Origin: Pseudomonadota bacterium
GTDB lineage: Bacteria; Pseudomonadota; Gammaproteobacteria; Xanthomonadales; Xanthomonadaceae
DNA length: 11,416 bases
Assembly (NCBI GenBank): GCA_023457475.1
Contig: JAEWLO010000454.1
Coordinates: forward strand, 1 to 11,416
Direction: 5' to 3'
The notes under the pieces are model-generated. The model was given only the letters and a program-made list of their open reading frames with translations. It was not told the DNA's origin and made no database searches. The translations under genes were made by a program, and so were the position numbers. Shown here piece after piece: positions 6,789 to 11,416 of this stretch (within the stretch, counting starts at the first letter, position 1; every line of letters begins with the position of its first letter).

Positions 6789-7489
6789 GCTGACAACTCG
6801 AGATCCAATGCGGCCAATCGCTCCGGCGTGCCCACATCCGTCCACCGGCCGGTGTGATGCTGCCCGCTCACGCGCCCCTGCGCCATGGCGTTCCGCATCA
6901 ACGGGGCCAACCCGAACTGGGGCGGATTCGCCGCTGATCCCTCGGTGCCGCCGATCACATCACGCCACGTGTCCACAATCGCCGGACGATAGACGCCAAC
7001 CCCCGCATACGTCAGGCGCGGCGCATCGTCTGCATCCGCCACGCTGCCATCCTCGCGCAGAATGAAATCCCCGCGGGGATGCTGCACCGGATTGTCCACC
7101 AGCACGATATGCGCATCGACTTGCGGCTGCGTGGGCAGCGCAGCGAAGTCGATGTCCGTCCACACATCGCCATTGACGACCAGGAACGGCGCATCGCCCA
7201 GCACGGGCAGGGCATTGAGGATGCCGCCGCCGGTTTCCAGCGGTACCGGGCCTTCGTCGATGAAGTGCAGGTGCAGGCCCCATCGATCGCCGTTTCCCAG
7301 CGCCGATTCAAACTGCTCGCCCAGCCATGACGTGTTGATGACCACATCGGTGATGCCGGCGGCGGCCAGGCGTTCGAGATGCCACACGATCAGCGGTTTG
7401 CCGCCGGCGACCAGCAGCGGCTTGGGCGTGGTCAGGGTCAGCGGGCGCATGCGCTCGCCTTTGCCGGCGGAGAAGATGATCGCCTTCAT
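6785..7489 (-). CDS. murU: N-acetylmuramate alpha-1-phosphate uridylyltransferase MurU
   Basis: Converts MurNAc-1-phosphate and UTP into UDP-MurNAc, the second step of the AmgK-MurU peptidoglycan recycling route, which bypasses MurA/MurB and is linked in pseudomonads to intrinsic fosfomycin tolerance. The 234 residues form a single nucleotidyltransferase domain. The P-loop SAGKGERMRPLTLTTPKPL is at 7-25 with K23, then DEGPVPLETGGGILNALP at about 78-95 and the metal-binding NGDVW with D108. LTYAGVGVYRP and the late GRWTDVGTPERL complete the fold. The ATG overlaps the amgK stop as ATGA, so the two are coupled. A glucose-1-phosphate thymidylyltransferase is the alternative by fold, but size and neighbour favour MurU. 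Confidence 0.93.
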   Translation of the reverse strand: MKAIIFSAGKGERMRPLTLTTPKPLLVAGGKPLIVWHLERLAAAGITDVVINTSWLGEQFESALGNGDRWGLHLHFIDEGPVPLETGGGILNALPVLGDAPFLVVNGDVWTDIDFAALPTQPQVDAHIVLVDNPVQHPRGDFILREDGSVADADDAPRLTYAGVGVYRPAIVDTWRDVIGGTEGSAANPPQFGLAPLMRNAMAQGRVSGQHHTGRWTDVGTPERLAALDLELSA

Positions 7490-8490
7490 GCGCGTTGGGC
7501 CATGGCGGGCTTGATGCGGTGCTGCAACAGCTGCTGCAGGCCGTCCAGTTCGGGGTGGCGGGGCAGCACTTCGTCCAGGTAGCGGATGAAGCGCGGCGCA
7601 TCTTCGAAGTAATGGCCCTTGCCGTCGCGGTCGCGCAGGCGCACGAAGATGCCGAGAATCTTGAGGTGGCGCTGGATGCCCATCCAGTCGGCGTCGCGCA
7701 GGAACTGCGGCCAGGGGCGCACCGGCAGGCCGGCGACAAGGGCCTTGGCGTGGTAGCGGGCGAGCCAGGCGTCCACGCGGTCCAGTGGCCAGCTGAGGAA
7801 GGCGTCCTTGAACAGGCTGACCGGGTCGTAGGCGATCGGGCCGCGTACCAGGTCCTGGAAATCGAGCACGGCGGGGCCGTCCGACACCGGCATCAGGTTG
7901 CGCGGCATGAAGTCGCGGTGGGTGAGCACCTGCGGCTGCTGCAGTGCGTTGTCCATCAGCCGGCGCTGTGCCAGCTGCAGGGCCTCGGTTTCGCCGCAGT
8001 CCAGCTGCAGGCCGAGATGCCGCTGCAGGAACCACTCGTCGAACAGACCCGCGTCCCGCTGCAGCAGCGCTTCACCGAAGCTGCCCAAGCCGCCCGGCAC
8101 GGGAATCGACTGCAGGCGGATCAGCTGCTCGAACGCGGCATCGAACCAGGCATCCGCAGTGTCTTCGGTGATCGCGCGGGCGAGGGTGGGGCCGCCAAGG
8201 TCTTCCAGCAGCAGGAAGCCGTTGTCCTCGTCGCGCGCGAGGATGTGCGGCACGCGCACGCCGTGCGGTTCCAGCAGGTCATGCATGCGCAGCCAGGGGC
8301 GCACGTCTTCCAGCCCGGGTGGGGAGTCCATGATGATGTGGCTGCCACGCGTGCTGGTGGCACGCCAGTAGCTGCGGAAGCCGGCGTCGACCGAGGCGCG
8401 GTCGAGCTGCGTGTCGGGGTCGCCCAGCGCGGCGCGGGCCCAATGCAGGCGCTGCGCGGTGCGCTGCGGGTCGGAAGCAGGATCGGTCAT
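7486..8490 (-). CDS. amgK: Anomeric N-acetylmuramate/N-acetylglucosamine kinase AmgK
   Basis: Phosphorylates recovered MurNAc (and GlcNAc) at C1 with ATP, feeding MurU. The 334 residues have the aminoglycoside-phosphotransferase-like fold: an N-lobe strand region FRSYWRATSTRGSHIIMDSPP at about 38-58 and the hinge GFLLLEDLGG at 91-100. The catalytic loop THRDFMPRN has H191, D193 and N198, and the metal-binding D210-F-Q-D213 lies before LVRGPIAYD. The C-terminal helical lobe ends near FIRYLDEVLPRHPEL. The pair amgK-murU is diagnostic for the function. No strong ribosome-binding site precedes the ATG at 8488-8490. It follows a GlsB-like gene by 54 nt and may share its transcript. Confidence 0.93.
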   Translation of the reverse strand: MTDPASDPQRTAQRLHWARAALGDPDTQLDRASVDAGFRSYWRATSTRGSHIIMDSPPGLEDVRPWLRMHDLLEPHGVRVPHILARDEDNGFLLLEDLGGPTLARAITEDTADAWFDAAFEQLIRLQSIPVPGGLGSFGEALLQRDAGLFDEWFLQRHLGLQLDCGETEALQLAQRRLMDNALQQPQVLTHRDFMPRNLMPVSDGPAVLDFQDLVRGPIAYDPVSLFKDAFLSWPLDRVDAWLARYHAKALVAGLPVRPWPQFLRDADWMGIQRHLKILGIFVRLRDRDGKGHYFEDAPRFIRYLDEVLPRHPELDGLQQLLQHRIKPAMAQRA

Positions 8491-8544
8491 GGACAGGTAC
8501 GTCGAAGCGGCACGGGTTGGCGCGCGGAGGGAAAGGAGAGGGCT

Positions 8545-8814
8545 TCAGGGCTTGCGGCTGAACAGACGGAGCACGGCCAGCACCACGATGGCACCGAGGA
8601 CCGCTCCAATGAAGCCGGCCGGCTCGCCCGGGGCATACCAGCCCATGTGCTGGCCAAACCAGCCGGCAACCACAGCACCCACGATGCCCAGCACGATGGT
8701 CAGCAGGCAGCCCATGCGGTTGTTGCCCGGCATGAAGAAGCGCCCGAGCAGGCCGACCACGAAGCCGACCAGAATGATGTAGAGCCAGCTGCTGCTGCCG
8801 AACAGACCGTCCAT
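8545..8814 (-). CDS. GlsB/YeaQ/YmgE-family small membrane protein
   Basis: 89 residues from ATG at 8812-8814, chosen because AGGAAA lies about 9 nt upstream and because an in-frame ATG 20 codons earlier would put a non-membrane tail in front. Three hydrophobic helices are separated by short glycine-rich turns. The family-typical GLLGRFFMPGNNRMGCLLTI is followed by LGIVGAVVAGWFG and GFIGAVLGAIVVLAVLRLF. The family is annotated as transglycosylase-associated or stress-related, but no activity is proven. It lies upstream of amgK in the same direction. Starts at the two alternative ATGs are the only doubt. Confidence 0.9.
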   Translation of the reverse strand: MDGLFGSSSWLYIILVGFVVGLLGRFFMPGNNRMGCLLTIVLGIVGAVVAGWFGQHMGWYAPGEPAGFIGAVLGAIVVLAVLRLFSRKP

Positions 8815-8839
8815 CGTGTCGTTTCCTGCATTAGATGGA

Positions 8840-8860
8840 CGCAGCCTATCAAAGGCTGCG
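8840..8860 (-). promoter_or_regulatory. Hairpin upstream of the GlsB-like gene
   Basis: An 8-bp perfect stem, CGCAGCCT with AGGCTGCG, and a 5-nt loop, placed 26 nt upstream of the ATG on the minus strand. It has no U run, so it is not a standard terminator. It could be a structured leader or part of an operator; nothing more can be said. Confidence 0.35.
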
Positions 8861-8911
8861 CCCATCGCGTGCATTGGCGCTTAACGTGTCCGCTATGCGT
8901 TCAATCCGAAG

Positions 8912-8933
8912 GCCGGGCAGCGCCCGGCGCTAC
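8912..8933 (-). repeat. GTAG-headed REP/SMAG repeat after the peptidase gene
   Basis: Minus strand: GTAGC followed by a 7-bp stem GCCGGGC / GCCCGGC and the loop GCT. This is the canonical form of the S. maltophilia GTAG repeat. The head begins 3 nt after the stop of the M20 peptidase, so the hairpin would sit at the mRNA 3' end and could slow exonucleases or read-through into the GlsB-like gene. Confidence 0.85.
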
Positions 8934-8936
8934 GGG

Positions 8937-10430
8937 TCAGCAGCAGCCGTGGCCGCCGTGACGGGTGCCGCTGTCGGCGGCAACCGGCGAACCGCTGGTC
9001 TCACCTCGCAGGCTGGCCGCGTGGTGTTCGCTGATCACCTTGGACACACAGGCGGTTACGCGCTTGCCCATCGGAATGTGCAGGAACTCGTTAGGACCAT
9101 GCGCATTGGAGTGCGGACCCAGTACACCGGTGATCATGAACTGTGCGCCCGGGAACTTCTCGCCGAGCATGCCCATGAACGGAATCGAGCCGCCTTCGCC
9201 CATGTACATGGCCGGCTTGCCGAAGAAGGTCTGGCTGGCGGCGTCGATCGCCTGGGTAAGCCACGGGGCCATTGCCGGGGCATTCCAGCCAGAGGACGCC
9301 TTTTCCAGGTCGAGCTTCACTTCCGCGCCGTTCGGCGGGTCGCGCAGCAGCGCTTCCTTGAGCAGCTCGCCGCAGGCCTTGCCGTCGGCGGTCGGCGGCA
9401 GGCGCAGCGAGAGCTTCACCGCCGTGTGGGGACGCAGCACATTGCCGGCCGAGGCCAGCGGCGGCATGCCGTCCACGCCGGTGACCGACAGCGCCGGACG
9501 CCAGGTGCGGTTGAGCACGAGCTCGGACAGCTCGTCGGCCATCGGCTTGAGGCCATCCACCAGCGGGAACTTGTCGAAGATCGCGGTATCCACGACCTCC
9601 GCGGCACGCTTGGCCTGGTCCAGGCGCTCGGCCGGAATCTCCACGTGCATGCCGTCGATCAGGATGCGGCCGGTGTTCTCGTCCTCGATGCGCGACAGCA
9701 GCTGGCGCAGCAGGCGGAAGCTGGAGGGCACCACGCCGGAAGCATCACCGGAGTGAACGCCTTCATTGAGCACCTTCACCGAGAAGTTCCCGCCGGTCAG
9801 GCCGCGCAGGGAGGTGGTGCACCACAGCTGGTCATAGTTGGCGCAGCCCGAATCCAGGCACACCACCAGCGACGGCTTGCCGATGCGGTCAGCCAGGTGG
9901 TCAACGTAGGCCGGCAGGTCGTAGCTGCCCGATTCCTCGCAGGCTTCGATCAGCACCACGCAGCGGGCGTGCGGCAGACCCTGTTCCTGCAGTGCCAGGA
10001 CGGCGGCGAGCGAGCCGAAGATGGCGTAACCGTCGTCGGCACCGCCACGGCCGTAGAGCTTGTCGCCGCGAAGCACCGGCACCCACGGGCCCAGGTCGTC
10101 ATCCCAGCCGGTCATTTCCGGCTGCTTGTCCAGATGCCCATAGAGCAGGATGGTGTCATCGCCGGTTTCCGGGCCGGTGGCCGGAATTTCCAGCAGGATC
10201 AGCGGAGTGCGGCCCTCCAGACGGACCACTTCCACCGTCAGGCCGGGCAGCTTCTGTGCCTTGGCCCAGTTCTCCATCAGGGAAACGGCTTGGTCCATGT
10301 AGCCATTTTCCACCCAATTCGCATCGAACATCGGCGATTTGTTGGGAATGCGGATGTATTCGACCAATTGCGGAACAATTTCGTTGTCCCACTTGTCACT
10401 GACGTATTGGCCGAGTTTGGCGCTGTCCAT
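8937..10430 (-). CDS. M20-family metallopeptidase (dipeptidase)
   Basis: Two-zinc M20 exopeptidase, 497 residues, close to carnosinase-like dipeptidases of the family. Metal ligands and catalytic residues are visible: H99 and D101 in YGHLDKQPE, D132 in GRGGADDG, the E165-E166 pair in EACEESGS, D193 in CLDSGC, and the late histidine in HGPNEFLHIP. The dimerisation insert around GVHSGDASGVVPSSFRLL is present. The start at 10428-10430 is preferred because GGAG stands 6 nt upstream; an in-frame ATG 18 nt earlier lacks one. No signal peptide, so probably cytosolic. The last residues, TRHGGHGCC, are an unusual His/Cys tail. Substrate specificity cannot be read from sequence. Confidence 0.93.
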   Translation of the reverse strand: MDSAKLGQYVSDKWDNEIVPQLVEYIRIPNKSPMFDANWVENGYMDQAVSLMENWAKAQKLPGLTVEVVRLEGRTPLILLEIPATGPETGDDTILLYGHLDKQPEMTGWDDDLGPWVPVLRGDKLYGRGGADDGYAIFGSLAAVLALQEQGLPHARCVVLIEACEESGSYDLPAYVDHLADRIGKPSLVVCLDSGCANYDQLWCTTSLRGLTGGNFSVKVLNEGVHSGDASGVVPSSFRLLRQLLSRIEDENTGRILIDGMHVEIPAERLDQAKRAAEVVDTAIFDKFPLVDGLKPMADELSELVLNRTWRPALSVTGVDGMPPLASAGNVLRPHTAVKLSLRLPPTADGKACGELLKEALLRDPPNGAEVKLDLEKASSGWNAPAMAPWLTQAIDAASQTFFGKPAMYMGEGGSIPFMGMLGEKFPGAQFMITGVLGPHSNAHGPNEFLHIPMGKRVTACVSKVISEHHAASLRGETSGSPVAADSGTRHGGHGCC

Positions 10431-10463
10431 CTGAAGCTCCGAATGCATGGGTCTAGTCCCGCC

Positions 10464-10469
10464 ATTCTA
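10464..10469 (-). promoter_or_regulatory. Possible -10 of the M20 peptidase promoter
   Basis: The minus strand reads TAGAAT at 10469-10464, 33 nt upstream of the preferred peptidase start. The matching -35 position lies inside the 24-bp palindrome and is not TTGACA-like. A protein bound to the palindrome would therefore meet RNA polymerase here, either blocking or assisting it. Confidence 0.4.
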
Positions 10470-10479
10470 CTCCTGACCA

Positions 10480-10503
10480 TCGTGTAGGAATTTTCCTACA
10501 CGA
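10480..10503. promoter_or_regulatory. Perfect 24-bp palindrome, GacA-box-like operator
   Basis: The arm TCGTGTAGGAA and its exact reverse complement are separated by TT. The core fits TGTAGG-N6-CCTACA with the same 6-6-6 spacing as the GacA/UvrY upstream activating sequence TGTAAG-N6-CTTACA; it differs only at one symmetric position per arm. It lies between the divergent peptidase and ComEA-like genes, about 130 nt upstream of the ComEA-like start. The match in spacing is seen; the identity of the bound protein is inference. Confidence 0.7.
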
Positions 10504-10590
10504 CGTCGGGTATTTGGCCGGCTGTGTGAAGGCAGCGTGGACGATAGTCTGTACCTATGTGGCGGGGCACACTCGCAGCACCGAAGGGAT

Positions 10591-10608
10591 CACCGGTTGC
10601 AGCCGGTG
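10591..10608 (+). other. Hairpin in the leader of the ComEA-like gene
   Basis: CACCGG and CCGGTG form a perfect 6-bp stem with the loop TTGCAG, 10 nt before the purine-rich ribosome-binding site of the ComEA-like gene. It may present that site as single-stranded RNA next to the stem, which is how RsmA/CsrA sites are often displayed. Confidence 0.35.
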
Positions 10609-10617
10609 CCGGGCCAC

Positions 10618-10623
10618 AGGGAG
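10618..10623 (+). promoter_or_regulatory. Ribosome-binding site that sets a TTG start and overlaps an ACAGGGA motif
   Basis: AGGGAG is followed by 7 nt and then TTG at 10631. It decides the start of the ComEA-like gene, which has no well-placed ATG before its signal peptide. The same bases, read from 10616, spell ACAGGGA, which matches the core ACARGGA bound by RsmA/CsrA. This suggests translational repression. Confidence 0.6.
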
Positions 10624-10630
10624 CTACACG

Positions 10631-10960
10631 TTGGGGCTTTGGAAGACGTGCGGGGCGTTCGTGCTGGGAGTGGTGATGAGTGGCGCTGCCTGGACGGCAG
10701 AGCGGATCAACATCAATACCGCCGACGCTGTGACGCTGGAACAGGGATTGACGAATGTCGGGCCGGTCAAGGCCAGGGCAATCGTCACATACCGGCGGCA
10801 GCACGGTCCTTTCCTCCGGGTCGAGGATCTGACCCGGGTGAAGGGGATAGGGACAGCAACCGTCGAACGGAACCGACAGCGGATGACGGTGGGAGCCAGG
10901 CAGGCACCCACGGCGGCCCCCTCCAGGAAGGAGCGGCTGGCACCCGTACCAAGGCGCTGA
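10631..10960 (+). CDS. Exported ComEA-like helix-hairpin-helix protein
   Basis: 109 residues from a TTG start with a good ribosome-binding site 7 nt upstream. The frame is open further upstream, but that part shows no homology and lies in the leader. An N-terminal signal-like segment (about 3-22, ending AAWTA) is followed by the ComEA signature: ININTADAVTLEQGLTNVG (about 25-43), then KARAIVTYRRQHGPF and the second hairpin LTRVKGIGTATVERNRQRM. The basic, proline-rich tail (from about 88) is not conserved-looking. ComEA proteins bind double-stranded DNA in the periplasm during natural uptake; small single-domain relatives like this one are less well understood. Its codons contain many GGA triplets in potential hairpin loops. 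Confidence 0.85.
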   Translation: MGLWKTCGAFVLGVVMSGAAWTAERININTADAVTLEQGLTNVGPVKARAIVTYRRQHGPFLRVEDLTRVKGIGTATVERNRQRMTVGARQAPTAAPSRKERLAPVPRR

Positions 10961-11272
10961 CGTAAGGGGATTTCGGGGATTGGTCGCGATCGGCAGGACG
11001 CCGGTCACGGGGGCTGAGGCAGGAGCCGCAGTCACCACGACAGCCGCAGGGACGCAGCATGCACGGAGGCGGCGCGACCAGGGAATGGCCGGGAGCCATG
11101 AGGAAGATGGCTTCAGACCCGGGAAGGGTTTCATTGGCGGAACTATACGGCCGAGTGCAGGGAGCATGGCCGGCACCCATTCTGGGCAGGATGCACAGGG
11201 GGAAGGCGGGAAGCCGACATGGACGTACAGATTGCCCGGTTCACACAGGATGTGTGGCCGGGCAATTTTTTT
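10961..11272 (+). ncRNA. Candidate CsrB/RsmZ-type RNA that sequesters RsmA (boundaries inferred)
   Basis: There is no credible ORF between the ComEA-like stop and the terminator. The stretch holds 17 GGA and no TCC on the plus strand. Many GGAs fall in loops of short stems: 10988-11006 (GATCGGC/GCCGGTC, loop AGGAC), 11014-11031 (loop AGGA), 11078-11088 (GGGAA), 11093-11113 (GAGCCAT/ATGGCTT, loop GAGGAAG), 11115-11131 (GGGAA), 11155-11167 (AGGGA), 11182-11198 (AGGAT), 11205-11215 (GGGAA) and the terminator tip at 11242-11256 (CACAC-AGGAT-GTGTG). Repeated GGA hairpin loops plus an intrinsic terminator define the CsrB/RsmX-Y-Z class that titrates CsrA/RsmA. The 5' end is unknown: no clear promoter is seen at about 10940, so the RNA may be transcribed or processed from the comEA-like mRNA. 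The name is inference. Confidence 0.62.
11231..11272 (+). terminator. Strong Rho-independent terminator with an AGGAT apical loop
   Basis: A 9-bp stem, ATTGCCCGG with CCGGGCAAT, then a 5-bp upper stem CACAC/GTGTG, closed by AGGAT and followed by seven T. The T run is only on the plus-strand side, so it ends rightward transcription from the ComEA-like gene/ncRNA. The tip ACAGGAUGU resembles the optimal CsrA ligand (ACARGGAUGU) with one base missing. Confidence 0.93.
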
Positions 11273-11416
11273 GCGTTCAACTTCGGTTGATTCCAACGTC
11301 GGACGCGCCAACGTGATGGATGCGCGGCGTCTGCGGATGCTTGTGCCGCGCTGCGCGCGGTTGACACGCATGGCGTGCGGTGTGTCACCTTCGGTGCCAC
11401 GCATGCTCCTTTTGAC
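11273..11416. other. Right-edge intergenic DNA without a supported gene
   Basis: No ORF with a plausible start is seen. It holds an inverted repeat GCGCGGC (11322-11328) / GCCGCGC (11345-11351), a small hairpin CACGC-ATG-GCGTG (11365-11377), and TGACAC...GTGTCA at 11362-11367 and 11382-11387. TTGACA at 11361 could be a -35, but no -10 follows at 16-18 nt. It is probably the regulatory region of a gene beyond the window. Confidence 0.4.

Noticed and set aside
6785..8035. Extended 416-codon MurU frame
   Set aside because: The first 180 residues are an off-frame reading of amgK; the ATG at 7489 with its ATGA overlap gives the normal MurU length.
8835..10487. 550-codon plus-strand frame opposite the M20 peptidase
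   Set aside because: Shadow of the peptidase, which has all metal ligands in place.
10936..10952. TGGCAC near 10939 as a sigma-54 promoter for the ncRNA
   Set aside because: The -12 element is missing: the expected TTGC position reads CCAA.
11059..11316. 85-codon plus-strand frame inside the candidate ncRNA
   Set aside because: It runs through the intrinsic terminator, has no ribosome-binding site and no recognisable sequence; the GGA hairpin pattern explains the region better.
11361..11389. TTGACA at 11361 as a strong sigma-70 promoter
   Set aside because: At 16-18 nt downstream there is no -10-like hexamer (GTCACC at 17), so it is only noted as regulatory-looking sequence.
10496..11404. 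302-codon minus-strand open frame opposite the ComEA-like gene and ncRNA
   Set aside because: It is antisense to a clear ComEA-like gene and through the terminator. The composition is a Pro/Arg/Ser-rich shadow with no recognisable domain, and AGGAG lies only 1 nt from its ATG.

Overview
The window is high-GC gammaproteobacterial DNA and looks like a Stenotrophomonas-type xanthomonad chromosome. The reasons are the protein sequences, the order DUF2066 - PerM-type permease - hda next to purM, and GTAG-headed hairpin repeats of the kind described as REP/SMAG elements in Stenotrophomonas maltophilia. Nothing points to a prophage, plasmid or insertion sequence.

Left part (1-3438, minus strand): one likely operon reads purM, then four small multi-pass membrane proteins in tandem, then purN, which runs off the left edge. 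The genes are packed by 4-nt or 17-nt overlaps or by gaps of at most 24 nt. The four membrane proteins are related to one another and split a purM-purN pair that is usually adjacent.

Middle (3546-6546, plus strand): a divergent operon of a secreted DUF2066 protein, a PerM/AI-2E-type permease and Hda, the AAA+ regulator of DnaA. The stop and start codons overlap at both junctions.

6547-8936: a convergent intergenic region with a terminator-like hairpin and two outward-headed GTAG repeats. It is followed on the minus strand by a GlsB/YeaQ-type small membrane protein, AmgK and MurU. AmgK and MurU form the cell-wall recycling route that turns MurNAc into UDP-MurNAc. The stop codon of murU lies inside the GTAG head of a repeat.

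8937-10430 (minus): an M20-family metallodipeptidase with an odd His/Cys-rich tail. A GTAG repeat begins 3 nt after its stop.

10431-11416: the most interesting part. A perfect 24-bp palindrome of the form TGTAGG-N6-CCTACA closely resembles the GacA/UvrY operator (TGTAAG-N6-CTTACA). It lies between the peptidase and a plus-strand gene for a small exported ComEA-like helix-hairpin-helix protein. The ComEA-like gene is followed by about 310 nt without a credible ORF, ending in a strong intrinsic terminator. That stretch holds 17 GGA trinucleotides and no TCC. Many of the GGAs sit in the loops of short hairpins, one of them at the tip of the terminator hairpin. This is the architecture of CsrB/RsmZ-type RNAs that sequester RsmA/CsrA. 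The ribosome-binding site of the ComEA-like gene is itself an RsmA-type ACAGGGA core. My reading is a candidate Gac/Rsm sponge RNA, possibly made as the 3' part of the comEA-like transcript. This is inferred from sequence pattern only.
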